NCBI GenBank assembly: GCA_027186245.1
Contig: CP114483.1
Coordinates: 692,001 to 756,000, forward strand
Length of the DNA stretch: 64,000 nucleotides
Source: Coriaria nepalensis
Lineage: Eukaryota > Streptophyta > Magnoliopsida > Cucurbitales > Coriariaceae
Direction: 5' to 3'
In this document: positions 1 to 12,855 of the stretch, piece after piece
Layout of the letters: the number at the start of each line of letters is the position of its first letter
Position numbering within the stretch: position 1 is the first letter of the stretch
The notes under the pieces: generated by a model
Database searches by the model: none
Told to the model about the DNA's origin: nothing
Seen by the model: only the letters and a program-made list of their open reading frames with translations
Translations under genes and position numbers: made by a program

Positions 1-3000
1 TGCCGGCCGATGAAATTGCCGACTCCAAGCCGTTTAGCGATGATGATATTCGTAAGTCTAATTTACGTAAATATTTAATTTAATTTTCTATATACGAGCT
101 GAATTTCATGCCATTGAATGAGCTTAATCGTGATCTAAAACATCTAACTTAGTTATTGAACAGGGATGGGTCTGTGGCCGATAATTAGAAAGAAATCGAT
201 GATGATTTGTTAATTGAAAACAAAGAAAGAAAGGGACACTGCTTACTCCTTACAAATGTGAATCTGGTTAGAAAGAGAGAAAAATTAATATTAATATTTA
301 TGTATTATTTTTATAATTTAATAAATAAAGTAGTACCCAAAATCTAAGACATGATTTTAATTATCTACTCAATCAATATTAATATTCATTATTAGCATGA
401 TCTTATATCTAATATGATAATATTATTAATATCCTAGGTTTGTCCTGGTCCCACTGTCTGTGAAGTAATCAAGTAGGTTAGGTAGTCTGTTGACCCCATA
501 AGCATGGAATTGACTCTGGTCGGCATGTCTGGCTTCACTCACACATCCATAGTCCTGCTTAATTATGGATGTATAGGCATGCATGATTGCTTATATGTAG
601 AACAAGACAAAACATATTGTCTTGCAAATAAGTCAACAAGTTGGTGAGAAATTAACATGGGTTGTTAATCAAAGTCTACCAGTTTTAATTAATATAGGCT
701 TTGACTTATTGATTAACTGATGAATTAACAAACAAAGGTCTTAGTTTTTCATTTGGTTGGTCCCACTCTTAATAACCTTACAGACTTCAACTTGATTACT
801 TCTAACACTACTTAATTAGTCATTAGTAATTAGTGTAAAACTTTATTACCTTTTATGCTATTTTATTATGAGATTTTTTTTCTACCTATATCTAAATCTG
901 GATCACGTGATGGGCATGCAGCTGAGGATCTTGAAGCCGGCATAAGAAAGGCCGAATTTGAAATGGAGCCGACATTGCCGATTTATCTGAAGGTAAAACA
1001 ACTTATGGAAAGAAGTAAGCTTTTTCTCTTCCTCGTTGTTTTGTTCCTGAAAATCCCGATATAGCCGTAAAAACCGATATTCGAACCTACCGGTCTCGAG
1101 TTAATGGAATATGGATTAATGTGGTACTATCTACTTGGACAGGCAAGGAGAGGGAGGTTGAACAGATTGACTCTAGGAAGAATTTATGTACAAGACTTGA
1201 TCCCCTTCTTTCCAGCAGAAATGACCAAATACTGTGCTTTCCCCGGCCTTATTTTCGATGTTAGATGATCGGTGTCTAAGAGAACTAACCCCGATTAATT
1301 AGTTCATAACTTTACATTGTAAGTTTTTGTAGCATATCCTGCCTTGTCCCGAGCCCTCGGACTCAGGTGAGTAAGGCTAAAAAAATAGCCCGAATAGAGA
1401 AACTTGGTAAAGCATGGAATTTCTGGGGAAAGAAGGGTATGATAAGTTTGTCATGTCTTGTTATAACTATCTTTCTTTCTTTTTCCTCCCCCGTTACATG
1501 ACAGACATAGCAAAAAAAATATAAAGTTGATATCTTTTATAATTTTTGTTATTGTTATGAAATTATTGCAGTTTACAGATGTGAAGTACAGGGTAATTAT
1601 GAAAGGTATGAGAACTCACAGTGAGAAGGATATCCTGAATGGGATTACAGGATCGGTAAATCCGGGAGAAGTTCTAGCATTAATGGGACCTTCCGGAAGT
1701 GGAAAGACGACACTTCTTAATCTGCTCGGAGGCCGGCTAATCCAGTCATCAGTTGGCGGTTCCGTTACTTACAACGATCAGCCATATTCCAAGTTCCTCA
1801 AAAGCAGGCAAGCATTCTAAACTCTGTTTACAGTTTCCGTTAGAACACTGCGAGTTTCGTGACACGAAAATGTATATATATATATATATAACATATATGG
1901 CAGGATAGGATTTGTGACTCAAGACGACGTACTATTCCCACACCTCACAGTGAAAGAAACATTAACCTATGCAGCTCTATTGAGACTACCTAGTAAGTTA
2001 ACTAAAGACGAAAAGCGAAAACGAGCAATGGACGTCATCTACGATCTTGGTCTAGAGAGGTGCCAGGATACTATGATTGGCGGGTCCTTTGTCCGTGGAG
2101 TTTCAGGCGGAGAAAGGAAGAGAGTTTGTATAGGCAATGAGATTTTAATCAACACTTCCCTTCTTTTTCTCGACGAACCAACTTCCGGCTTGGATTCCAC
2201 AACTGCTTTAAGAATCGTTCAGATGTTGCATAATATAGCAGCGGTATGATGCATTTTGAAACTCCAGTTTAGGATTTGAGACTCCAGTATAAGATTTAAT
2301 TTACCGATATGATTGCAGGCTGGGAAAACTGTGGTGACGACAATTCACCAACCGTCGAGCAGACTCTTTTACAAATTCGACAAGTTGATTCTTTTGGGGA
2401 AAGGGAGCTTACTATACTTTGGAAAAGCATTAGAAGCAATGGATTATTTCTCGACCATTGGATGTTCGCCTCTTATAGCAATGAACCCGGCTGAGTTCTT
2501 GCTAGACCTGGCCAATGGAAACATAAACGACGTTTCTGTTCCGTCAGAATTACAGGACAAAGTACATATGGAAGAGAATTCTGATACTGAAACAAGAAAC
2601 TCAAAGCCGTCTCCTACTGTTGTACATGAGGTAATAAAAAGAAGAAAAAAATCAAATCAACCATGGCCGCCTATAAATTTTGTCCGAAACGTGAGTTTTT
2701 TTGTTTTTTTGTTTTTTTGTTTTATGAAAGCAGTATCTTGTGGAGGCTTTTGAGACAAGAGTAGCAGGAATGGAGAAGAAGAAACTTCTACTTTCTACTC
2801 CTCTTGATGAAGAGGTCAAGTCGAAGATGTCGTCTTCAAAAAGAGTGTGGGGTGCAAGCTGGTGGGAACAATATAGTATCTTGTTTCGAAGAGGAATTAA
2901 AGAACGTAGACACGACTATTTTAGCTGGTTGAGAATCACTCAAGTTCTCGCTACTGCCATTATCTTGGGTTTACTCTGGTGGCAGTCAGATAGTACCACC

Positions 3001-3805
3001 CCAAAAGGCCTTCAAGATCAGGCAGGGTTGCTATTCTACATTGCTGTTTTCTGGGGATTCTTCCCGGTCTTCACAGCAGTCTTCACGTTTCCTCAAGAAC
3101 GAGCGATGCTGAATAAAGAAAGAGCAGCCGATATGTACCGGCTAAGTGCGTATTTCTTAGCAAGAACTACAAGTGATCTTCCCCTGGACCTACTACTACC
3201 ATCACCTTTCCTTGTTGTTGTCTATTTCATGGCCGGATTAAGATTGAGTGCTGCTCACTTTTTCCTAAGCATGCTCTCTGTTTTCCTCTGTATTATAGCG
3301 GCTCAGGTACGATTTCTCCGCAGTTTTTGCTTCTATGAAAAAAATTAACCATGTACAGTTAACCATGGTTGGTTTCAAACCAGGGGCTTGGGTTGGCAAT
3401 TGGAGCTACATTAATGGACATAAAGAAAGCAACAACTCTTTCTTCAGTAATTGTGATGACCTTCATGCTTGCTGGTGGCTTCTTTGTAAAGGTAATAAGA
3501 ATACTATTACAAGATATTTGTGCATAACCCCCTGTACTATTCTGAAATACAAACAATGACCACAGTATTGTTTAAACTTGCAGGATGTACCAGTATTCGT
3601 ATCATGGATCCGTTATCTGTCTTTCAACTATCACACATACAAGCTTCTTCTCAGGGTACAGTATGGAGATTCCAATCCCATTGTAAATGGGATTTCAATC
3701 GATAGACACAACTGTCTAACAGAAGTCACTGCCCTAATAGCCATGGTTTTTGGTTATCGTTTCATAGCCTACCTTTCTTTGAGGAGGGTGAAGCTTCAAT
3801 CTTGA
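1..3805 (+). CDS. ABCG22-like: ABCG half-size transporter, ABCG22-like (5' partial)
   Basis: ATP-binding cassette half-transporter of the plant WBC/ABCG family, a membrane protein that works as a dimer. In Arabidopsis, ABCG22 affects stomatal water loss; that role is not shown here. The exons I infer are 1-51, 922-992, 1572-1807, 1904-2243, 2319-2630, 2734-3306, 3384-3491 and 3584-3805, giving 636 visible residues. The N-terminus lies left of the window. Seen in order: Walker A GPSGSGKT, signature VSGGERKRV, Walker [15 protein letters not shown]-loop TIHQPS, then a C-terminal membrane domain with about six hydrophobic segments and the [20 protein letters not shown] region. All junctions keep frame. 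The donor at 1808 is GC instead of GT. The first visible intron is 870 bp. No lesion was found. The closest other candidates are the related ABCG21/25/27 types. Confidence 0.93.
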
Positions 3806-4180
3806 GTTTTCTTCAAACTAAGCATAGATTCTAAAGTAAGTTTCTAAAATCAAAGTCAGAGGAAAAAGAAGTAGGGCAAGTTTTTTTCTTCATGCCCTAG
3901 AGAAAATCAATTGCCTTTCTGTAAAGGCAGGAGAAAACGTTGAAGGGAATCATTCTTAACTTAAGGACAAGATTCAAGAGTTATATATAGATTATAGCAA
4001 GATGTAAGTTGATGACAACTTTTTATTACAGCTTTGTTCATTTGCTGCTGACTTCATTCACAAATGATGCATCTCTAATGCTGCTGACTCCATTTGCTGC
4101 TCTATAGCGGTTTCCGTATAATGTAAAATTGCTTTGAATGTCTTGTAAAATCTCTTCATTCGGGATGTTCTGAACAAAAC
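3806..4180. other. Convergent 3' flank
   Basis: This stretch holds the 3' UTR and terminator region of the ABCG gene and the 3' end of the minus-strand CRTISO pseudogene. I see no coding sequence. A near repeat of 'catttgctgctgactcca' type sequence lies at about 4038-4093. Confidence 0.5.
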
Positions 4181-4317
4181 TCAGGCCAAGGTCCTTAACC
4201 AATCCAGCAGTCTACGAAGGGCAGCATCCGAAACTGGGGACTTCTTTTCGAGCCCTGTCAAAATCACGAGAACAACAAGGGCAGGATTAGAAGAAGAAGA
4301 AAAGGAAAAAAAAAAAA

Positions 4318-4564
4318 AAAAGACCAGAGAATAAGGTATGAAAACTAGATTATTTCTCTATACTGATGTTCGCATATTCATAGGTCCCTAGACAAAAGAG
4401 GAAATTAATCTTCCTAATTAAGAGGAAATAAAAGCATACCCCTAGAATTACTATTCTAGCCCACTAATCTCTAAATTATCCAAATATAACACATAATCAA
4501 ATATGATACATAATTATAACATAATTACAAATATTTTGGAAATATTTTGGAAAGACTTTTAACA
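4318..4564 (-). repeat. 3' LTR of the copia element
   Basis: Matches 8868-9109 with many substitutions and small indels. Its inner end is TGTTAAAAG read on the minus strand, next to the polypurine tract. The outer end lies in an A-run, so the exact border is uncertain by a few bases. Confidence 0.8.
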
Positions 4565-7500
4565 CTCCCTCTCAAGTTAGCATGAAGACATCACTCATGT
4601 CAAGCTTGCTAACTAATGACATCAACCTTTGGTGAGTATGTATGTTGTTTGGCCAGCGGTAGGTATGCAAGACATGCACATCACGCCACTATCTATCTTC
4701 TCCTTGATGAAATGTTTATCCACTTTCCATGTTTTGTTCTATTGTATAGAATTGGATTGTGAGCTATAAAAATTGCTGCCTTGTGGTCACAATAGAATTT
4801 AATAGGCGTTGGTATAGGAACCTTTAGTTCTTCTAGGAGTCATTTAATCCGTACTATTTCACAGAATCCATGTGCTATTGAATAGGATTCTGCTTTAGCA
4901 CTACTTCTCGCCACTAAACTTTGTTTCTTACCTCTCCAAGTGACCAGACTTCTCCCTACAAATGTGCAATAACCTGATGTGAATCTTCTATCATTTACAT
5001 TGCCTGCCCAATCTGCATATATGTAGGCCTCTACCAGAAGATGATCTTTATTTTTTAACAAAAGTCCTTTTCTCGGAGTCCCTTTTGAGGTATCTCAAAA
5101 TTCTAAACATAGTTTCAAAGTATGTAGGTCCAGGTGAATGCATTAACTAACTTACAACACTCATTGCAAAAGTTATGTTAGGTCTCGTGTGTGCTAGATA
5201 GATTAGTCTCCCAATCAATCTTTGTCAATGTTCTCGGTCCACCACTTCATTAGAATATGTTGCTTTCAATTTCACATTAGGCTCGGTTAGAGTATCTACT
5301 GCCTTACAACTGGTCATTCATATTTCTTTGAGCAGATCAAGAGCGTATTTGCGTTAGTTGATAAAAATTTCATATTTAGACCTTGCAAACTCCATTATGA
5401 GAAAATACTTCAGCTTTCCTACGTTCTTGATATCAAATTCTGCCTCAAGCTTCCTCTTGTTACTGATCTCAAGATAATCATCACCAGTCACGATTATGTC
5501 ATCTACATATACTATAAGGATGACCACTTTACCTTCGGTTGAATGTTTGAAAAACAATGTGTGGTCAGCTTGGCTTTGTGAGAAATCATGTCTCCCGATG
5601 ACATCTCCAAAACGCTAAGAGATTGCTTTAGTCCAAAGAGCTTTCTTCAACTTGCACACTTTGTCTCTTCCAAGTTTTTCTTCAAATATGGGTGGTACGT
5701 CTATATACACTTCTTATAATTCTTTATTAAAAAATACATTTTTTTACATCAAACTGATGAAATGGCCAATTAGAGTTAATTGCAAGAGAAAGAAGTATTC
5801 TAATAGAGTTAATCTTAGCAGCACAAGCAAAAGTTTCTTGGTAGTCAATACCATGAGTTTGAGTAAATCTTTTTGCTACGAGTCTCGCTCTGTATCTTTC
5901 CACACTTCTATCAATTTTACACTTTACTGTAAACACCAATTTACTCCCAACTATCTTCTTATTTTTGGGTAGATCAATGACACTCCAAGTGTTATTATTC
6001 TTAAAAGCATTCATCTCTTCCATCACAACTAATCTCTAATTCAGATAATCCAAAGCTTCTTGAACAGTTCTTGGAACAGACGGATTAGAAATCATAGACA
6101 CAAATGCTCTATGAGTGATTGACAATTTTTCATATGATAAGTATTTTGCCATAAGATGTTGACTACATGTTTGGGTTCCTTTTCTTAATACAATTGGAAG
6201 GTCAAGATCAAAAGTAGACAAATTAGGTGAATAAGAGATAAAGAAGGAAAGGGAGTGGAAGGATGGTTAACCTAAGTTATAGGACCGTTACTCAACATAT
6301 TTGATTGAACATCTGTTGGAGGAATAACTGGATCTATAGTACGTTTGTGAAACCTTTTTCTGGAGGAATAACTGGATGTACTACATTTGGAAGTACTTCT
6401 CCCCCTGTCTATGATAAAGTCACATATGGCAAAGTAGAATCAAGAGTACTACCACTAGTTTCCATACTCCCAACAAGTATTTCCAAAAAAAGTTTATCCT
6501 AAATAATTGAAGGCATGGTAAACTTTCTCAAAAATTATTTTCTTTTACTACTATGTTCTCCACCTAAAGATTTTTTTTTTTTAAAGTAAGGCTGGTCCTA
6601 AAAAAAATTACATCCATACTCTTGAAAATTTTCTTTAGGATTGGATTAAAACATTTTTTAGATGCATAACCCATTTTATTAGATGCATAACCAATGAAAA
6701 CACATTTTCTTTAGCTTTTGGGTTTAATTTTGACTGAAAAATACTTGGTATATGTGTAAAAAATGCAGCCAAACACTTTTAAAGAAAGATTTGCATTACC
6801 CAGGAGATTCTATTTATTAGATAACAAGCTGGTAAGAGTGCATTACCCTAGAGATATTTCTGAACATATATTGAAAACATTATGGTGTGTTATGATAAGT
6901 TGATCAGTGGATGATACCTTTTTTCAAAAGAAATATTCCTAAATATTTGTTAAAGTATTCAATCCCATTATATGTTCTTAGAATACCTATTTTTTATTTG
7001 AAATTGATTTTCAATCATAAGAAAGAAATCTTTAAACCATTGTTCAACTTCATATTTCTTTTCCAACAAATAAACCCAACATACTCTTGTGTGATCATCA
7101 ATAAAGGTTACAAACCATTTTTTGCCAGAAAGTGTGTTAACTTTAGATAGACCCTAAACATCACTATAAAACAAATAAAATGGTCTTGAAACGAAATAGG
7201 ATTTTATTGGAAATGAAATATGATGGTCTTTAGCCAAATGATAGACTTCACAATGAAATTTTGAATAATTAATTCCTTTAAACAGTTTAGGAAATAAATG
7301 CTTGAGATATGAAACACTAGGATACCCTAATCTCTTATGCCATAACATGGTTTGATCAGAGACAAAGTTTGAACTGGTACCACTTAATCCATGAGCTTTT
7401 TTTTTCCCGAAAGCAGTCTCATCAAAGTAGTACATCCCTTTTATTCCTTTAGTAGTTCCAATCCTCTTCTCCGAGTTCTGATCCTAAAAAATACAAGCGA

Positions 7501-8867
7501 AAGGAGAGAAAATAATGGAGCAATCAAAGTCTTTAGAGAGTTTGCTAACATAAAGAAGATTTCAAGCAAGTTTTGGAACATGTAAAACTGATTTTAAGGT
7601 GATTTTTCTGAAACTTTAATGTGTCATTTGCATGCAATAGGGGAAAAGCTACCATCAGCTATCCTAACTTTTTCGATACCAATATGAATTAAACAGTTGG
7701 GAACAACTTGTCATGTGATCAGAGACTCTTGAATCTATGATCCAAGGACGAATTCTTCCTAGAATAGAAAGTGCTAAAGAATTTCTACATGTTTGTGTTA
7801 TAGAACCGGTAGGAGCATTAGGTGACGAATATGATTTTAGTAGTTTAAGAAGATGATTTATCTTTGTCGAACAAAGATGATTTGACCTCATTTGCTGCAG
7901 GTATATTATGTTCACCATGTTGTATGTCCTCCCATTGGATGGTCTTCCATGCAACTTGTATCAATTCTCTCGAGTATGGCACGTTTTTCCACAGTAATCA
8001 CAGCATAGATTATTTATGTCTCTTGCATGCTGGTTTTGGTAAATTCTACAATCAACTTGAGCTTCAGCAACGACCAAGGCTAACCCTTCCACAAACCCGA
8101 TTGATCCTACAGCCTTCTTTCCCAACATCACATGTCTTTGGCTTTCTTCTTTTCGTACCATTGCAAAGACTTCCCCGATTGAAGGCAAGGGATTTCTTCC
8201 AACTATTTGACCACGAATCTCATCATATTCAACATTCAAACTTGCAAAACTTGCAAGAAATTTAAAGATTCGGCCAATATCCACCATCTTCTTGTATGGA
8301 TTGCAATCCTAGGATGATTTCTACTCGTAATCATTGAATAAGTCCAGATCCTGCCAAATCCTTTCAAGAATATTAAAATATTTAGTAACAGAGTCCTCAC
8401 CTTCGTGAATTTCACCCAGTCGTATGGTTAATTTGTATACTTAGAACTAGTTCCCTAGATCGGAATACATATGTGAAATGTTGTCTCATAATTCCTTGGT
8501 TGTAGAGTAATAGAGGTAGTTTGCACCTATATCTTCGGCCATGGAATTGACTAACCATGTCATCACCATTGACTTTTCAGCATCCCAAATGGCATAGGTT
8601 GAATCCTTCACGTCAGGCTTCTCTATATCTCATGTGAGATGGCCGATCTTTCCTCTCCCCTTGATGTACATGCGAACAGATTGTTGTCACCATTCAGTCG
8701 GATTGTAGTGAATCTGAACGATGAGTTTTCATATGGATTCTGGATGGCTTAAAGTTTGGCCTGAGATGGCTTAGGAGGTTGATTAGTCTCGGACGTGGCT
8801 TCAGACATTTTGGGGACAGAAAAAACATATTCAAAACCTAGAATTTTAATTCCCTACTTTGATACCA

Positions 8868-9109
8868 TAAAAAATATAGAATAAGGTATGAAAAATAGGT
8901 TATTTCTCTATATTGATGTACACGTATTTATAGGTCCCTTCTAGGATACAAAAGAGGGAAATAATCTTCCTAATTAAGAGGAAATAAAAGCAGATTCCTA
9001 GGATTACTATTCTAGCTCACTAATCTCTCTATTATCTAAATATAGCACCTAATCAAATATGGTACATAATTGTACCATAATTACTAATATTCAGGGAAGA
9101 CTTTCAACC
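8868..9109 (-). repeat. 5' LTR of the copia element
   Basis: Partner of 4318-4564. It sits directly beside the tRNA-Met primer-binding site. Its outer end has drifted (TTGAAAG where the other copy has TTAAAAG). Confidence 0.8.
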
Positions 9110-10840
9110 GAAAAAAATCGAATGTTACCAAAATTAGAAGCAATCTAAACAAAACCTTCACAAATTGAAACAAATTCTTAACAAAGAGAGTACCGATATC
9201 AGCAGCAACACGGTGAGCACACATTACTCCTGAAAAAGCAACAGCTATAACTCCTTGTCCTGGAAAGCAACTATCACCCACGCAGTATAGTCCCCATCTA
9301 TGGCCTGCAATGTTCATTATCAGAACAAGACTTGATAAATTAATTATTAGGAATCGGTGGATGGATTCACTGTTGAATTGAACGGCATTCCTAGTAAGCC
9401 CTTTGGAGTTCCACGTGGCATTGGTCCATAGGTCCCCTTATCTCAAGCTAAGTACCGCCTATGTGTCTTTGGTGTCCCCACCTACCATACATAGACCAAA
9501 ACCTTAATTCCACATTATATTCTGAGAAAAACCGACCTCTAGTTATTGTTCATGAACCCCTTTGCCAAGATAATATGAATTAGCATAAGAATTAGTCAAA
9601 TACCTCCTTAAAGACTATGGACGATTTGAGTCCAGGAAATAGTTTCTTCTCTAATCGGGTAATGATTTCCTATGCTACTCTCTCCTTCTTCGCTTCGTAA
9701 TCTCCTGGAGAAAGTTCCACCTATAAAAAGGACAAGATCAGCACCGAGAATGTATCATTTCAAAGTATTGCTCGTTTTCATTCCAACAGTAGCATTTTAT
9801 TATCTGTACCTTCCAGCCCTCCACGGAAGAATTTGTAAAGATGTGAAGAATATGGTGTCCATCTGGAGCCAATGATGGATCCAGAACAGTTGTGATGCTT
9901 AAGAATATACTGTCATATGGCTCTTCTAATCTCTTCCATTCATCCTAAATACGAGGATGTCTTAACATACAGTGGAGCTTGTTTAGATAATTATTTTATT
10001 TAGAAAGTTGTTCGAATTACCTCGAGCACAAAATGGTGAAAATCTGTATCTGGTGGAAGGACCTCAGCTTTGACCCCCATGTGAATGGAAGGAAATGATG
10101 GGGCCTTGCCTTTGCATAGATCTTTTGGAAATTTTCCTCTTCTTTTGGAAGCTCCTCCCCTTTTAATAACTTTCCTGAAATAATGAAGAAACCGTAGTTT
10201 CTAAGAGTATTATTATGAGAACCGAATAGAATGAGAACAAAAATCTTTATCAAATGAAAAAATTACCACAAAACTCCATTTGTATCAAATACATAAAATC
10301 TAGTTTACCTCACAATCTAACTGAAGTACCAAAAAAACTGACCTTGTCACTGAAACGAAACATGACAGAGGAGCCAACATCAAAAGCGTAACCATCTCTT
10401 TCGTACCAGAACTGCCACCAGAAATTACATACTTCTCCAAAACCAAAACCCTTCCCTTCACTGCTAACCGCGTAGAAGCAACCAATCCTCCAATTCCAGA
10501 ACCAATAACAATTGCATCATAGTATTCTTTATCACTATCTACTCCTTTCTCACTTTCTCACTTTCCTCTCTATTCCCTGCTCTCTCCCTCACTTCAGATC
10601 CAGACCTGACCCTAAACCTTTTACCCCATGAAAATTGTAGAGAATTTTGATGCTTGTGCGGGTTGAAATGGGTGTTAGAGTGAGCAATTGTTTGGAAAAG
10701 GGGAAAGTGGAGGGAAGAGAAGGGAACCTTAATTCTTGCAAGGAGATTGAATTTGGGTTTCTGGGTAGATTGATTTGGTGGGAAAGGAGGTTCAGTTCAG
10801 TGAGCGAGTTTCTTTGTGATGTTTGATTCCATTTTGGAGA

Positions 10841-12340
10841 TTCTCTTGGAGAAGAAGAGCCAAGATACAGAAGACAGTCTTACCAGCTTTTTCAGCTAAA
10901 AAATGGAGAGGAATTTATTACATGGACCGCTATGAGTTGGGCCTACAGCCCAATGAGCTAACTAAATGGAATCGAAGCGTTTTACCAATGAGCTATGGAC
11001 CGTGACGATGTACGGATATATATATTTAAATTAATCATCTCTCTTTTAGCCTTTTACAGTAGTAACAGATAAACGAATCGAAGCGGTAATAGTAATCTGG
11101 TCAATCAATCAAAAAGGTTGCGACGGCTCACGTGCGAGCTTATCAGGAGATGAAGTGCAGGTTGACTAATAGTAACCCACATACGTAGCAATAGTCCCAA
11201 GCCCAATCATCTCAATCCAGTGCCAAATGTCGCATTAAAAATTAATAAAATAATGCATGGTCTTACGTACATTTCGAAGATATACACTCAAAGCAGATAA
11301 AGTACCTTATCCGCTACAACGATTTCAAAATCCATTCATTCTCTTCCTTCACCCCGTCTTCTACCTCACCTCCTAGTAATCAAGATTCGACCTCATTCCT
11401 TATAGCTTTCAGATTACTAATATAATACTATATACTCTCTGTTTTTTTGTTTTGTTTTTCTTCATTTGTATTTCTTCTACATATTCTTGTGAGTTTTGAT
11501 GGCTTTTGATACTCTTCAATTAGATCTAATGCTACAGCTTGTATAAAGTTGGATTGTAGTTAATTTTCAGATAATTGATAATTTAACAGTTAATATTAGC
11601 TTATTTTATCTTTTTATCTTTTTTGGGGTTCAAATTTTTGATCTTTCATTATATAAATAAATTGTCTCTAGCTTCTAATTAAAACTATAAATTAATTTAT
11701 CTTAAATTATAAATTATATCTTATGAGATGACGTGTATTAAATTAATGAATTATTTTTATATGTTTTTCTTGTCGAAAGTGACATCATACGGTTGAAATT
11801 TGGGTTTGATGTGAAACTGTGAATGCGATGTTCTAAGCTAGCCTTTTTTTTTTTTTTTTTTTTCTTTATTGGGGTTGAATATATAAATAGTTAAAATTGT
11901 AGAGGCTTAAAAGACAAAGTGAAAACGATTCAAAAAGGGTAAGTCGTTGAAAGCGGCGGGGTTTCTAGAAGGGAACATACCGATAGCGGTTAGAATTAAG
12001 TTAGGTGATTACCAAAGAATATAGGGCAGATAGAACACTAAACAGGAAAGACAAATTGGGCTGTCCCTTTTTTTTTTTTTTTTAATTACTTTTAATTATC
12101 TTACACTCATTTTTTAATGTTGTCTAATGAAGACCCAACAGAAATTTGTTTTGAAAAATCATCATTTTTCCACGTCACGGTTCACTGTCTTATAGGCTAG
12201 GCTGTTTCGGCATCCTACTTCTTTTCCCCTTGTATTCATCGCCCATTCTCATGCCCTCACCCTCCATTCTTTTCAACGTTATTTCTCCTCAGTTCAACCT
12301 CATCCCCTCCATTCTCTTCTTCTTAACATCTTATTTTGAG

Positions 12341-12343
<3 letters not shown>
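10841..12343. other. AT-rich intergenic region
   Basis: No convincing gene. It holds the former promoter side of the CRTISO pseudogene (TGGGCC motifs near 10938), a G-box-like CACGTG near 11129, and two long T-runs near 11845-11862 and 12069-12082. The right part is the promoter and leader of the small gene at 12384. Confidence 0.5.

Positions 12344-12382
<39 letters not shown>
12344..12382. repeat. (GA)n microsatellite in a 5' leader
   Basis: An uninterrupted GA run of about 19 units ends two bases before the ATG at 12384, so it lies in the predicted 5' UTR of the small membrane protein gene. Confidence 0.9.
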
Positions 12383-12383
<1 letters not shown>

Positions 12384-12384
<1 letters not shown>

Positions 12385-12855
12385 TGGAAAGGTCAATGGG
12401 AGTTGGATTCATGGCAGTATTTGCAGTATCAGGAAGCATAGTTCTCCTTGTTCATCAAGTCCATAAACGTCTCCTCTCTGATTTCATGAAAAAGATTGAA
12501 TATGAAATCTCCGGTACGCAATATTATTAACACGTATTGTTTTTTATTATTTAAATCTTTCATTTTATACATGAATTCATTTTCGGTAGGATCTGATAAT
12601 CACGAGAAACATCTTGAGGATCACCAGAAGAAAAGGGTTAGATTTGCCAAAAACGTGATAGAACCAGCATCGAATAACAAAGAGTATCGTACGAGGCAGG
12701 TGATGAAAAAGTGCTCGACTAATGATAATAGAATTTATAACGAAGGACGTTATGACCTTCTTTTGGAGGGCAGTATGCCCCCTAATAGGAAAGCTCTTTA
12801 CAAAGGGATTATTAAATTCAAAACCCACCCGCTCCATAATGTATACTGTCTTTGA
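12384..12855 (+). CDS. Small plant membrane protein of unknown function
   Basis: Two exons, 12384-12513 and 12590-12855, give 131 residues. The donor is CCG|GTACGC and the acceptor is GGTAG|GA, and the frame is kept. Residues about 6-25 are hydrophobic (VGFMAVFAVSGSIVLLVHQV), likely one membrane span or signal anchor. The rest is basic and polar, with a KKRVRFAKNVIEPASNNKEY segment and a C-terminal MPPNRKALYKGI segment that look conserved in similar short plant proteins. I chose ATG 12384 because the upstream in-frame ATG at 12336 would encode only the GA repeat. I cannot assign a function. Confidence 0.7.

Larger units (their letters stand above)
4318..9109 (-). mobile_element. Degenerate Ty1/copia LTR retrotransposon in the last CRTISO intron
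   Basis: A minus-strand copia element of about 4.8 kb. The LTRs are at about 4318-4564 and 8868-9109. A primer-binding site complementary to initiator tRNA-Met (TGGTATCAAAG read on minus) abuts the right LTR at 8857-8867, and a purine-rich tract abuts the left LTR at 4565-4577. Fragments in the expected copia order gag, protease, integrase, RT, RNase H run from right to left: gag with a zinc-knuckle remnant near 7965-8000; a protease remnant where DSG reads DSR (near 7725); GAG-pre-integrase (WHKRLGYPS, 7154-7435); RT start (5727-6026); the YVDD catalytic motif (near 5500); and RNase H (4840-5061). Many stops and shifts break every domain. The LTRs differ at many positions and by indels, so the insertion is old. 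A-rich flanks hide the target duplication. Confidence 0.9.
4181..10840 (-). pseudogene. CRTISO-like: Carotenoid isomerase (prolycopene isomerase) pseudogene
   Basis: Homologous to plant CRTISO, the plastid FAD-type isomerase that turns poly-cis-lycopene into all-trans-lycopene. Recognisable exon remnants on the minus strand, 5' to 3': about 10343-10560 (dinucleotide-binding motif [11 protein letters not shown] and VLEKYV), 10021-10174 ([18 protein letters not shown]), 9810-9944 ([22 protein letters not shown]), 9604-9720 (RLEKKLFPGLKSSIVFKEV), 9371-9481 ([19 protein letters not shown]), 9194-9304 ([19 protein letters not shown]) and 4181-4254 (C-terminal LRTLA). Lesions: a frameshift after GGSSG near 10400; loss of the exons between the first part and GKLLKG; a frameshift near 10110; an in-frame TAG near 9669; a TGA near 9452; and an extra G near 9297. 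The 5' part (about 10560-10840) looks like a former transit-peptide exon. The last intron holds a copia element. Not a working gene. Confidence 0.9.

Noticed and set aside
5652..5972. 106-codon plus-strand frame inside the copia element
   Set aside because: Antisense to the RT remnant on the minus strand.
4181..10840. A working CRTISO gene with a large TE-containing intron
   Set aside because: In-frame stops, frameshifts and missing central exons rule out a working protein from this copy.
12336..12383. Earlier in-frame ATG for the small membrane protein
   Set aside because: It would encode only Arg-Glu repeats from the GA microsatellite.
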